From Larix kaempferi (lineage: Eukaryota > Streptophyta > Pinopsida > Pinales > Pinaceae), in assembly GCA_027924585.1 (NCBI GenBank), contig BSBM01000036.1, positions 4,953,001 through 5,017,000 on the forward strand: a stretch of DNA of 64,000 nucleotides, given 5' to 3'. Below the pieces are notes generated by a model. The model had not been told where the DNA came from, made no database searches, and worked only from the letters and a program-made list of their open reading frames with translations. Both the position numbers and the translations under genes were made by a program. Position 1 is the stretch's first letter. The number at the start of each line of letters is the position of its first letter. Below are positions 21,582 through 32,257 of this stretch, in pieces.

Positions 21582-23948
21582 CCTGGAGGAAGAGAAACCA
21601 ATAGTTTAGTCAATTTTATTTAAAAAACAAACTTCATGGCCATACCTGCAGTCTTTTTATCTCACACAGGCGGGTACCCACGGTCAACGCATGTGCTGAT
21701 CACGCGTACCAAGCACTACCTGCTACCCATATGCTTGTAGCTCACGAGTATTGCCGTGACCAAATTGGGCTTGGCCATTTAAAAAATTGGACCACTGAAA
21801 ATTTCAATAAAAACAATCAAATGAAAGATAAGGATGATATTACTAACCTGCTCCAGACGGCTTGACGAATGGATTCCTGTAGCTCCCAGAATCAATGATT
21901 GAACTTCGAGGTGAAAACTAACCAAAAACTTCAAATTGGGTAAATAGTGAAAATGAATTGTAAATTGTAGTTTTTTATTACTATTTATAATTTTGAAAAC
22001 CCACTTGTCTATAGTTTCCACCATTTTAAGTTGTTTTGGACTAATATAATGTCTTGGAGTAGCATTTTTTGACCAGATTTCTTCGACGAGAGTTGTTTTT
22101 TATCGTTTCGCACCTACAGCAGGTATATTTCACACTTGGCATATAAGTTAGATGTCATTTTCACATGCATTATGCATTTGACGTTTTTGACCATTTTCAT
22201 AAACCCTAGGTGCGACCCTGCTTCTTAACCGACACGGAGCCTTCACACTATTATAGAAATGTCATTATGTGGTGGTAGGGCCTTTTCGAACATGGGTACC
22301 CTAGTTAGAACCACTTTTTCATTTTGGTGCCCATGTCGTTGTTTGTCCTTAAGATCGGGAGTCCTTTGTAGTTACGCCATGACTTTGCGATAAAGACTCA
22401 TACTCTACTTTGTATTATGCTGGCCATATCCCATAAGGACTCCCCCATTTATATCAAGCTGTGATTGCATTGCATCATCCTGCTTGCTACTTGAGCCTTA
22501 TGCCGGCTCCCGCTTACTCAATTGTTAGCCTGGTGCCTGAGCACTTCCCCTATCGAGCCCTGTAGAGCTTCCATTTTCCCTTCGCAATTTGATGACCTTT
22601 TGACCCTGAGGGAACACCCCCCCGAGTGTCTACATCTTGCACATGCTTCCTTGCATTGATCATTGGTATGTTCCACTACTTGGGACTAGTCTGCTCGCTA
22701 TTTGACACTCGCTCCCTCACTTGTTGTACTATAAACAATTTTATTCTTTCTCAAGCTTTTCCAAATATGAAAAAGACCAAAAAAATCAAATATTCCAAAA
22801 AGCCAGACGAGATTATGGTTACTACTTCTAGTTGGAAGTTGTTATGTCACCTTTGAATATAGCATTCATTCCACTCCATACATTTTGAGTCGGGACTATA
22901 GTAGGACCTTAGGAGTTGTACTCGTTTCTCAGTTTTACTCCACCGATTAGTTAAGCTTCCAGTCACTATGGAGCTCTTTGTTGATGCTTCCTGCATTGCA
23001 CAGTCTATATCGAGTCTATGCTGCCTGAGGCTATCCATCTGCTCATCCTCTTGTTCAAAGGAATTCTTGAAACCAGAATCGGCCACTCCTCAGATCTCTT
23101 GACTATTGCATTTCGTCCATCCTTATTGAGTCAATCTATTTCAGCTGAGTTCTTCCAAATATTTTAGCATAGCTGTTACCTCATGCTAGTTGATGGGGGA
23201 TGCCTTAATGCCCTCCTTCTAGCGAGTTTCGTTTCGTCGACATCAACCCATTTATTTCAGAATTTGAGACATAGAGTTTGGTTGAGTACCTTGAGGCTTG
23301 CAGTCATTAGTGGTAGGTTCTCTCGGCATCGACAGTTTTGGGAATACATCAATGTCCCCTGATCAATGGATTCATCTTAGTGTTCGACTTCAGCACAACT
23401 ATTCACACTCTGATGATTGTACTCTATGCCTTGATTCCCATTTTCATTATTGGTGGGTTATCTCGCATCTGTTAACGGTATACATCATTGACCGGTAATC
23501 AGATGATGTCACATCAGGTTCGACCTCAACACCTTTATTCACTTGATGGGACTTTAACCATAGATGATTTGTGTAGAAGACCCCGGGCGATAGTGGCATT
23601 CAATATGCTACTTATGATCATGACTTTACATCTGAGATATCACCTCTCAAACATCAGCAGTTTGTACCTCCAGTTTGCACCAATTGTTTCCTTTTCAACA
23701 AGGAACCATATCTTATTGTAGAGGGATCATGGCTATGATCACTTATGACATATATTCACTATGTACTGCCTATTCATGGCCATTGTATTAGATTGTTGTA
23801 CTATATCGACATGTATTCAGAGATATTATTGTATTATGATGAGTGAGATGCTCCTTCCACTTGTGTCTCCATCATTCCACTTCTGAGATTTATAATGTAT
23901 TTCAGCCATCATAGAACCATTCTCTGACCTCACACATTAGGGGGCATT
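21582..23948 (+). other. Tat-A 3' non-coding region and polypurine tract
   Basis: No coding frame is supported in these 2.4 kb. The end, 23727-23948, is shared with the nested relative at 11541-11754, except that 23727-23776 is inverted there. The polypurine tract ATTAGGGGGCAT lies directly before the 3' LTR. Confidence 0.6.
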
Positions 23949-24283
23949 TGTTACAACATAATTTTCCACCTTGTGAGCATCGACACTCTTTGGCCTACAG
24001 GAGCCATTATAATGACTAAGATGCACTTTATGTCTTTCAGATACACTTTTTCCCTATTTTTCTTCCTATACGCTAGCTATTACATTTTAGCCAGCATACC
24101 CGTGAGTTGTTCCACTATAGCCCGCGGGTGTCAAGTAAAATGGTAAAAGTCACTAGTAAATTACTTTTTACTCCCCAAAAGCAGTCTTAGGGTGACCTTT
24201 GGCCCTCCATTTTCCCTGAAACGTCTTGATGTGTCCTTTCACTTACCTTTGGAAGGCTATATATTGAGCACATATGGCATATG
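23949..24283 (+). repeat. Tat-A 3' LTR, left part
   Basis: Starts TGTTACAACAT after the polypurine tract and matches 8147-8480. It is cut at 24283 by the intact copia element. The last five bases ATATG are the left target duplication. The box CTATATATTGAGC is conserved. Confidence 0.9.
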
Positions 24284-24986
24284 TGTTAGAACATTTTTCC
24301 ACCTATGTACATTAATCATTTATTAATGATGATTAATTAGCCCAAGTGATTAATGATTACATCCCTAAGTTGATTAGCTACTAAATGGTCAATTATCATG
24401 AACTAGATAGCAAATGTGAACAAGTGCTGAGTCAAACCAGCTAAGTGGAGCGCTCCCCAGGGCAATTAATGCACTCAGCATGCCTAGAGCGCCCTCCTCA
24501 GGTCATTTAATGCACTCAGCATGCTTCTCTTCTACCTAGGGCGCATTTGCTCTCTTTGTGGACAATCTTGCCTTGTTTTGTCACATTTTTGACCAATTTT
24601 AGACTCCAAACCTCTAACCAACCAGTTTCTTCACATGTGTGAGGTCACATGGGCCTGTCCAGTCATTCCCAGCATTCACACTGCAGATTCGAACCAGTTT
24701 GGGATGGTTTGGGATATTTTGGTCAACTTAGGGGGGTTTGAGCTTTTTCTAAGCTAGATCAGTGTGAACACTCCAGATGGATTCGAATTCTTCCAGATTT
24801 GTATATATGGGTGTTCTTAACCTTTGTTAAGGTTGGACAGTTAATAATATTGACATTATTCACCAATTCATGAGTATTGTTCTTCATTCATTTAAATTTT
24901 TTATGCTAATTCTTGCAAATGTTGTGCAATCTTTCACCAGTGAGGAATCCACAGTAGCTAGATTCAACTGTGCTTGAGAATTTACA
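24284..24986 (+). repeat. Intact copia 5' LTR
   Basis: Runs from TGTTAGAACA to AATTTACA. A TATA-like TATATAT lies at 24802-24808, followed by a stretch suited to R/U5. It includes a repeated CACTCAGCATGC motif (about 24471 and 24511). Confidence 0.95.
24802..24808 (+). promoter_or_regulatory. TATA-like box in copia 5' LTR
   Basis: TATATAT in an AT-rich context, 180 bp before the LTR end, the usual place for an LTR promoter core. No start site can be read from sequence alone. Confidence 0.5.
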
Positions 24987-24998
24987 TGGTATCAGAGC
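24987..24998 (+). other. Intact copia primer binding site
   Basis: TGGTATCAGAGC follows the 5' LTR with no spacer and is complementary to the 3' end of initiator tRNA-Met, the usual copia primer. Confidence 0.95.
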
Positions 24999-25203
24999 TC
25001 TTGGAGCTAGAATTCGAACCAGCAGACTGTTGTAGTGGATTGCCAGAAGCAGTGGAGAAACCACATAATTCCTGAGGCCATTGCCTTGAGCTTACTGGAG
25101 AAATCTAGTGGCTCCTCTCAGGTGTGATGCTCTCCCGAATGCACCCACTATCCATACAGGGTTCGAATCTGTCAGTGTAGATCCCTCCAGAGTGATTTGA
25201 GAG

Positions 25204-28200
25204 TTGTTTGCAGGTACTGAAGATCAGCATTGTCAGCAAGTACGAATTGCAGCAGAGAGAATGGAGCCATCTCACCCAAACGTGCTCACTCCCTTCAACT
25301 ATTTCGATTGGAAGGCAGAAATGGTGATTTTGCTGAGATCCAAGGGTCTCTACAGAATCACGATGGGCACTGAGGTTGAGCCAAACTCAGCTGTGGAGAA
25401 ATCCAAGTTTTTTAACAGAATGGATGAGGCATTTGGCCTCCTTTGTCTCAGCATTTCGAGAGACCTCCTGTTTCATGTAGAAATTCTAGCAACTCCAAAT
25501 GAAGTGTGGCTCAAGCTTGAGACACTGTTTGGAAAGACTGATGAGATGAGAGGCCACCGGCTCAAAAATGAGCTTGTCTCACTGAGCCCAGGGAATTTCG
25601 ATTCCATCCAGGACTTCTTCACCAAGTTCAAGAACTTGGTCTTGCAGATCAGACAATGTGGCATAGAGAAGAAAGAAGAACAGTTGGTGTTGTCCATTCT
25701 CTCCAAATTGGGTTCTGAATACTCAGTTTTTGTGTCTTCCTTCAACTCCACAAGGCTCACAGTTAGAGGATGGAAGATGCCATCTTTGGCTGACTTCATG
25801 GAGATGCTAACTCAAGAGCAAGACAAGCTGGTCTTGATGGGATCCATCAAGCAAAAAGATCAAGTGCTTGCAGCTGGAGATTCGAAATGTGGAAGAGGCA
25901 AGCAAAAACCCAAGGGTTCGAAACCTCAAGAGAAGAAGAGAAAGGATGAGAGGCCCAAATCCTCTGAGGGGGTTTCGAATCCTGTCAAGAACAAGGGAAA
26001 GAAGGCTGAGAAGACAAAATGTAGCTACTGTCAAAGAGGTTTTCATCCAGAGAGCTCATGCATGAAGAAAACCATAGACACCATGACACATCTCCTACAG
26101 AAAAATAATATTCCTCTTCCTGAAAGTTCCAAGAAGAAGGAGTGCGTTTCTGAAGACAAGGAGAGCTGCCATGCTTTGGTGGCTATCTCATCTCATTCGC
26201 CTTTGTTTATCATTGATTCAGGTGCCTCAAGGCACATGGCTTCCTCAAGAGACTCGTTTTCTGAACTTGCTCCCTACAGTGGTCTCTCAATTCGAATGGG
26301 AGATGACTCAGAAATCCCTGCTCATGGCATTGGGAAAATCTCTATGGAGAATGGCTTCTTCTCCAATGTGCTGTATGTGCCAAATCTTGCAGCAAACTTG
26401 CTCTCTGTGTATCAAATGACACATACTGGAGCAGCAAAGAAGGTGGTCTTCACTCAGGATGAAGTGGAGATATCAGAAGTTTCCACCGGGAAAATTGTTG
26501 CAAAGGGTGTTGCAGACCATGACATGAAGATGTACATGTTCTCCCACTTCCTCGAATTTTCTTCACCAAGTGTGCTGCTGTCACATGGGAATGAGACCAG
26601 CAAGCTATGGCATCAAAGGTATGGGCACCTAAACTACAGATATCTTCAAGTTTTAAGCAAAGAAAATATGGTAGAAGGGCTGCCCCAAATCAGATTTTCG
26701 AGTGGAACATGCAAGGGTTGCATGATTGGGAAACATCCTGAAAGGAAGTATGATAAAGGGAAGGCTAGGAGGGCTGATCAACCTCTTGGGATAGTACATT
26801 CTGATATCATAGGGCCACTCCCCACACCCTCCTATGGCTGCAGCAAATATGTGCTCACCTTCATCGATGACTACTCAAGGTACTGCTGGTTATTTTTCCT
26901 TAAGCAAAAATCTGAAGTCTTTGATTGTTTCAAGATTTTTAAGAGCATGGTTGAGAACTTCAGTGGGAAGGCCATGAAGATTTTGAGGACTGATAATGGT
27001 AGAGAGTATGTCAACAACAATTTGCAGCAGCTCTGTCAAGAGCATGGCATTCAGATGCAACACTCAGTGCCCTACACACCTCAGCAAAATGGTGTTGCAG
27101 AGCGCAAAAATAGAGCACTGAAAGAGATGGCAACTTGCATGTTGCAAGCAAGGGATTTGTCTCCTAAATTATGGGCTGAAGCTATGAATTGTGCAGCATA
27201 TGTTCAGAACAGGGCACCACACAAAGCATTGCAAGGAATCACTCCATTTGAAGCTTGGATGGGCCACAAGCCAAATGTCTCACATTTCAGAATTTTTGGC
27301 TCAAGGGCTTGGGCCAGAATTCCACCGGAGAAGAGAAAGGCATTGCAGCCCCAAAGCAAGGAGTCAATCATGGTTGGGTATGCAGAGGATTCCAAGGGCT
27401 ACAAGATCTTTGATCCATCCACTCACAAAACTTTCATTGAAAGAAGTGTCAAATTCGAAGAGGAAGAATTTTTGCAAGCTAGTGAACAAGGTGATGGGGA
27501 ATGCTCATTCCCTCGTCTTGATGATGAAGTAAGTAGTGATTCATTCTCTGATATTTCTGATTCTGAGATTTCTGAAGATGATGTTGATATGGATTCTGAA
27601 CATATCCCCCCTTCAAGGCCCAAGTGGGCAGAGAAAACAATTCAAAGTGCCGGAGAGCTAGTGGGAGATCCCCAAGATGCTAGGAAAACTAGATCTCAAT
27701 TTCACAATTCCTTTGCATATAATAATTCTGATCTGAGTGAGGCATGTTATTTGATGGTTGGATCTGATCCAATGTCATATTCAGAAGCATGTACAGACCC
27801 AAGGTGGCAATCAGCCATGCAAGAGGAGATGAACTCACTCCATGAGAACAAAACTTGGGATTTGGTCCCTCTTCCTCCCAAGAGGAAACTAGTGCAATGC
27901 AAGTGGATTTATAGAACCAAAATTGGATCTGATTGCTCTGATCTGAAGTATAAGGCCAGGTTGGTAGCTAAGGGTTACTCTCAGGTCCAAGGAGTGGACT
28001 ATACAGAGACATTTGCACCGGTGGCAAAGATGGACTCCATAAGACTAGTTTTGGCAATTGGGGCTTCCAAGCGATGGGAGATTCATCACATGGATGTAAA
28101 GAGTGCCTTTCTTCATGGGGATCTGAATGAGGAGATTTATATGCAGCAGCCTGAAGGTTTTATTTCTGATCATACACTTGTTTGCAGGTTGAACAAATCA

Positions 28201-29289
28201 CTCTATGGGCTCAAGCAAGCTCCTAGAGCATGGTATGCAAAAATGGACAATTTTCTGCTATCTTTGGGGTTTGAGAGGTGTAAGTCTGATCCAAATGTGT
28301 ATATGCAGCATGTTAGTGATCTGATATTGATTATTGTACTGTATGTTGATGATCTTTTGATCACTGGTAGCTGCACCAAAGAACTTGACTCAGTTAAGAG
28401 AGCATTGCACAGTGCATTCTCCATGACCGATCTAGGATTGCTAAAACAATTTCTGGGTTTGGAGATTGATCAATCTGTGAATGGAATTTCTGTATGTCAG
28501 TCAAGGTATGCTTCAGATTTGCTGCAGAAATTTAAGATGGCTGAATGTAAGTCTGCAAAATTTCCATTTCTTTCAGGAGTTAAGCTTACAGAATGGGGTT
28601 CTTCACCACTAGTTGACAGTTCGTTGTATAGGCAACTTGTTGGGAGTTTGCTATATCTTACTCATTCTAGACCAGATTTGTCATATGCTGTTGGGGCTGT
28701 TGCAAGGCACATGCAAGAGCCTCATGAGATCCATTGGAAGGCAGCCAAGAGGATCCTTCATTATGTTCAGGGTACTAAGTCTTTTGGTATCCATTATGCT
28801 GCTGGTTCATCCCTTGAACTAGTAGGATTTACAGATTCTGATTGGGCCGGTGATTGTATTGATCGGAAGTCAACTTCCGGTTATGTCTTTATGCTTGCAC
28901 ATGGACCTATATGCTGGTCAAGCAAGAAACAAAGCACTATTTCCTTATCTTCAGCTGAGGCCGAGTACAGGGGAGCAGTCAATGCAGCCACACAATGTGT
29001 TTGGTTGCAAGGTATTCTTGCAGAGTTCGGGATTGTCTTTGATTCACCCACTATTCTTTGGTGTGATAATCAAAGTACAATCAAGATTTCTACCGATCCA
29101 GTACAGAGACAGAGGACCAAGCACATAGAGATACACATGCATTACATTCGGGGTTTGGTGCATGACCGGATCATAGCATTGCAGTATTGCCCATCCAGTG
29201 AGCAAACTGCTGATATCTTCACCAAGTGTTTTACCGAGAAGACCTTCACTCACCTTAGATCTTTGCTTGGGGTGAGTGATGCATGGTGA
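25204..29289 (+). CDS. Copia Gag-Pol polyprotein (intact)
   Basis: A single open frame of 1361 codons encodes all copia functions. Residue numbers count from ATG 25204; a second ATG at 25261 (MEPSHPNV) is an equally good start. Gag (UBN2-like) covers about residues 20-270, with a CCHC knuckle CSYCQRGFHPESSC at 273-286. The protease has DSGAS with Asp 338. The pre-integrase zinc region is LWHQRYGHLNY...CKGCMIGKH. The integrase catalytic triad is Asp 534 (HSDIIGP), Asp 597 (RTDNGREY) and Glu 633 (GVAERKNR), with D-35-E spacing. RT has YVDD at 1047-1050, and RNase H has TDSDWAGD (Asp 1211), SSAEAEY and WCDNQS. No stop or frameshift interrupts it. Cleavage by its own protease would give the mature proteins. 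Confidence 0.97.
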   Translation: MFAGTEDQHCQQVRIAAERMEPSHPNVLTPFNYFDWKAEMVILLRSKGLYRITMGTEVEPNSAVEKSKFFNRMDEAFGLLCLSISRDLLFHVEILATPNEVWLKLETLFGKTDEMRGHRLKNELVSLSPGNFDSIQDFFTKFKNLVLQIRQCGIEKKEEQLVLSILSKLGSEYSVFVSSFNSTRLTVRGWKMPSLADFMEMLTQEQDKLVLMGSIKQKDQVLAAGDSKCGRGKQKPKGSKPQEKKRKDERPKSSEGVSNPVKNKGKKAEKTKCSYCQRGFHPESSCMKKTIDTMTHLLQKNNIPLPESSKKKECVSEDKESCHALVAISSHSPLFIIDSGASRHMASSRDSFSELAPYSGLSIRMGDDSEIPAHGIGKISMENGFFSNVLYVPNLAANLLSVYQMTHTGAAKKVVFTQDEVEISEVSTGKIVAKGVADHDMKMYMFSHFLEFSSPSVLLSHGNETSKLWHQRYGHLNYRYLQVLSKENMVEGLPQIRFSSGTCKGCMIGKHPERKYDKGKARRADQPLGIVHSDIIGPLPTPSYGCSKYVLTFIDDYSRYCWLFFLKQKSEVFDCFKIFKSMVENFSGKAMKILRTDNGREYVNNNLQQLCQEHGIQMQHSVPYTPQQNGVAERKNRALKEMATCMLQARDLSPKLWAEAMNCAAYVQNRAPHKALQGITPFEAWMGHKPNVSHFRIFGSRAWARIPPEKRKALQPQSKESIMVGYAEDSKGYKIFDPSTHKTFIERSVKFEEEEFLQASEQGDGECSFPRLDDEVSSDSFSDISDSEISEDDVDMDSEHIPPSRPKWAEKTIQSAGELVGDPQDARKTRSQFHNSFAYNNSDLSEACYLMVGSDPMSYSEACTDPRWQSAMQEEMNSLHENKTWDLVPLPPKRKLVQCKWIYRTKIGSDCSDLKYKARLVAKGYSQVQGVDYTETFAPVAKMDSIRLVLAIGASKRWEIHHMDVKSAFLHGDLNEEIYMQQPEGFISDHTLVCRLNKSLYGLKQAPRAWYAKMDNFLLSLGFERCKSDPNVYMQHVSDLILIIVLYVDDLLITGSCTKELDSVKRALHSAFSMTDLGLLKQFLGLEIDQSVNGISVCQSRYASDLLQKFKMAECKSAKFPFLSGVKLTEWGSSPLVDSSLYRQLVGSLLYLTHSRPDLSYAVGAVARHMQEPHEIHWKAAKRILHYVQGTKSFGIHYAAGSSLELVGFTDSDWAGDCIDRKSTSGYVFMLAHGPICWSSKKQSTISLSSAEAEYRGAVNAATQCVWLQGILAEFGIVFDSPTILWCDNQSTIKISTDPVQRQRTKHIEIHMHYIRGLVHDRIIALQYCPSSEQTADIFTKCFTEKTFTHLRSLLGVSDAW

Positions 29290-29459
29290 TGATTGGTGTA
29301 TTTTGATATATGCCACATGTCCATTTTAGAGGGGAGGTTTTATTTCCCATGTGGTTTTCCTCCTTACCTTGGTTACATGGACAAATAAATTTTATGATGT
29401 AAAAGGTGACTTGAGCCTAGTTGCCAAGGCCTTAATTTTTGATATTTCACTAAGTCTAG

Positions 29460-29471
29460 CTTAAGGGGGGG
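29460..29471 (+). other. Intact copia polypurine tract
   Basis: The purine run TTAAGGGGGGG ends directly before the 3' LTR and primes plus-strand synthesis. Confidence 0.85.
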
Positions 29472-30174
29472 TGTTAGAACATTTTTCCACCTATGTACAT
29501 TAATCATTTATTAATGATGATTAATTAGCCCAAGTGATTAATGATTACATCCCTAAGTTGATTAGCTACTAAATGGTCAATTATCATGAACTAGATAGCA
29601 AATGTGAACAAGTGCTGAGTCAAACCAGCTAAGTGGAGCGCTCCCCAGGGCAATTAATGCACTCAGCATGCCTAGAGCGCCCTCCTCAGGTCATTTAATG
29701 CACTCAGCATGCTTCTCTTCTACCTAGGGCGCATTTGCTCTCTTTGTGGACAATCTTGCCTTGTTTTGTCACATTTTTGACCAATTTTAGACTCCAAACC
29801 TCTAACCAACCAGTTTCTTCACATGTGTGAGGTCACATGGGCTTGTCCAGTCATTCCCAGCATTCACACTGCAGATTCGAACCAGTTTGGGATGGTTTGG
29901 GATATTTTGGTCAACTTAGGGGGGTTTGAGCTTTTTCTAAGCTAGATCAGTGTGAACACTCCATATGGATTCGAATTCTTCCAGATTTGTATATATGGGT
30001 GTTCTTAACCTTTGTTAAGGTTGGACAGTTAATAATATTGACATTATTCACCAATTCATGAGTATTGTTCTTCATTCATTTAAATTTTTTATGCTAATTC
30101 TTGCAAATGTTGTGCAATCTTTCACCAGTGAGGAATCCACAGTAGCTAGATTCAACTGTGCTTGAGAATTTACA
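29472..30174 (+). repeat. Intact copia 3' LTR
   Basis: 703 bp, same length as the 5' LTR and differing from it at two positions by eye. Followed by the target duplication ATATG and the remainder of the Tat-A LTR. Confidence 0.95.
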
Positions 30175-30179
30175 ATATG

Positions 30180-30771
30180 GAAGGGAGGAGAAAGAGAAAG
30201 CAAGATAACTCTAGTGGATTTTTGTCCTATCTTGAGTCTACACTCATTGATCCTTGTTGTTGTGAACCCTCTATGTTCACCTTCCAAACTCCTTTCATAG
30301 TTTGAGTTTTCCATTCCATGGAGGATTGAAGTGGTGGAGGCACAAGTGGAGAGACCCAGTTCTTGGTTCAGATTGGTTGCCGGCAAGAGGTCATATCACA
30401 TTGTACTTCTTGTTATTTATTAATATAAATACTCATATTCTCGTCCATTAATGTTGTGAATGTTGTTTATATTACATTGGGTTGCATTTACTTATGATAT
30501 CATGGACCATTTCTATTGATGATGTTAATGTCTTTCATATATTATATGCGCTTGTTGTATATTGGCTGTTAAGACTAATTTGCAGGTTCAAGCGCATGAA
30601 TTGAAAACTTCAATGGGGATCTACATTGAACATCCGGATCAAGGTTGGTTATATTCTCCATTATCTTAGCATTGTCATTTATATAGCATAGAATTGGGAA
30701 TTGAGTTATTTTCTGGTAGTCAGCTGTCTTTTGTGGTCTACCCCAAGCCATAGGAATTTTTCTCCATAACA
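30180..30771 (+). repeat. Tat-A 3' LTR, right part
   Basis: Continues the LTR cut at 24283 and matches 8482-9071. It ends CCATAACA and is followed at once by Tat-B gag sequence. Confidence 0.9.
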
Positions 30772-31090
30772 ATAGTAAAACCAGAACAACCAACGTAATC
30801 AAGGAGGTCAACAGAACCACGGAAGAGGACACAACAGCGGGAACAATCAACCTCAAACCCAAGGTGTTCAGCCACCTAATCCTCTGAATAATAATAACGC
30901 TGCTCCCGCTAACCAAAACCCTGATCGTCCACTGAAACAGGATAAAAATACTAATTTAAGAACAAACCATATGTGTTCCATATGTGGAGTATATGGCCAT
31001 TACACACACTCATGCCCCCATTTGGAGCGAGCACACTAACTCTGAACTGATGACGCACAACGCCAAGGCCATGCGGCATAGCCAGCGCCA
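30772..31090 (+). pseudogene. Tat-B gag, nucleocapsid part
   Basis: The text continues the gag broken at 8146: a Gln/Asn/Gly-rich basic region with frame changes, then the CCHC knuckle CSICGVYGHYTHSC at 30974-31015 followed by PHLERAH and a TAA. The same knuckle is CSICRVYGHYTHAC in the rightmost copy. It would bind element RNA in the particle. Confidence 0.8.
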
Positions 31091-32230
31091 CCTCCTCAAC
31101 CGCAACATATGATATTATAGAATCCTTTACCCAACCAAGGGGTAGTAAACACCCATCCAATGGATCCCTCACAAGGATCTATGGCACCACAGCAGCAAAT
31201 CACTTATGCTGCAGCTGATTACTAGCATATGGATTCAGGTACTCACCATCTATTAATGATGTCATCAAATGATATCAATCTCCAAACACGCTGAAACCAA
31301 TACGGCTCAACCCTTGAAACCACGACTACTGATCCATCCACAAACACCCTGCCAGTTGATCATCCATTATGCATACCTACTATGCCATTGGATGGGGGCC
31401 TTAAAGCCCCTCGCTTCCCCCTACGACAGATAAAAAATAACCCCAATGCTCGTGCCGCCTCAAATTATAACATTGTGGTTGACTTAGCCCAGTCCCCCAC
31501 TGCTATGTCTTCCCTGGAAGTCCTAAAGAACTGTCCTACACAAAAGAAATTATTGTTATCCTCCATTGGTGAGATAGAACCTAATGATTTAGGGATGATG
31601 GCATTCGATTTGGACCAAGCCGAACCACGCATGCCTTCGACATTAGCATTTGAAGTTTTTGTGTCCATTCAAAACCTTGTCATTCATCGATGCATCATCG
31701 ATGAAGGTGCCTCCACCTGCGTAATGTCAACATTTGTTTGGCAGAAGCTCGGATCTCCAACACTGCAACCATCCACTACAACATTACGATCTTACGATGG
31801 CCGTTCATCTCAACCACAAGGCCTTTTGGCTAACGTTCCCTTCCAATTAGGTGGCAAAACAATTCTCATAGACATATAGGTCATCAATGCCCAGCTTGAT
31901 TACAACCTCTTACTAGGATGAAGTTACATGTATGCTATGAAAGTTGTCGCTTCATCCGTCTTTCATATCATGATGTTTCCCCATTATGGATGCATGGTAA
32001 AATTTGATCAACTGACATATTATGATCCTAATGCCCCCACCGCACCTGAAAACATTCTACCTATTATTGAACAACCCATTAAGAGTGCACCCACGTCGTT
32101 CGTCTCCACAGTCGGACCCAGGATATACTTAGATACTGCCATGACTTCCACATTCCAATCCATTCCACCCCCTTTACAGATAACTGAAATATATGATTTG
32201 TGCACCCTCTCGCAGGCACCTAACCAATAG
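31091..32230 (+). pseudogene. Tat-B gag C-terminus and protease
   Basis: It reads VVNTHPMDPSQG, DSGTHHLLMMSSNDINLQTR, then APRFPLRQIKNNPNARAASN, SLEVLKNCPTQKK and the protease: IIDEGASTCVMSTFVWQKLG at about 31700-31755, QLGGKTILIDI, VINAQLDYNLLLG, SYMYAMKVVASSVF and VKFDQLTYYDPNAP. The frame is the same as the nucleocapsid upstream, with stops at about 31079, 31113, 31878 and 31919. The best open part is 31382-31879. The active-site form DEGAS is shared with every Tat copy in the window. Confidence 0.85.
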
Positions 32231-32257
32231 CCCCCTTTACTACCACAACCACCCTCA

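Larger units (their letters stand above)
24284..30174 (+). mobile_element. Intact, young Ty1/copia element
   Basis: A complete element of 5891 bp with 703-bp LTRs (24284-24986, 29472-30174), tRNA-Met primer site, one 1361-codon open frame, a polypurine tract and a perfect 5-bp target duplication ATATG (24279-24283, 30175-30179). I count two LTR differences (C/T at about 24655 against 29844, G/T at about 24777 against 29965). Everything needed for autonomous movement appears present. It sits inside the Tat-A 3' LTR. Confidence 0.95.
8147..30771 (+). mobile_element. Tat-A: Tat-type Ty3/gypsy element with nested insertions
   Basis: The outer LTRs are 8147-9071 and 23949-24283 plus 30180-30771; about 925 and 927 bp once the nested copia is removed. 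Between them lie a primer-site match to tRNA-Arg type, a leader, gag, PR, RT, RH, INT, a separate aRNH ORF, an antisense gene and a polypurine tract. Flanks are ACAGA (8142-8146) and ATAGT (30772-30776), a poor 5-bp match that fits an old target duplication. By eye the outer LTRs differ at roughly a tenth of positions in their first 335 bp, and the genes are full of stops, so this is an old, dead copy. Confidence 0.85.

Noticed and set aside
22626-23721. Host genes in the Tat-A 3' region
   Set aside because: Only short frames without motifs, inside the bounds of the element and before its polypurine tract.
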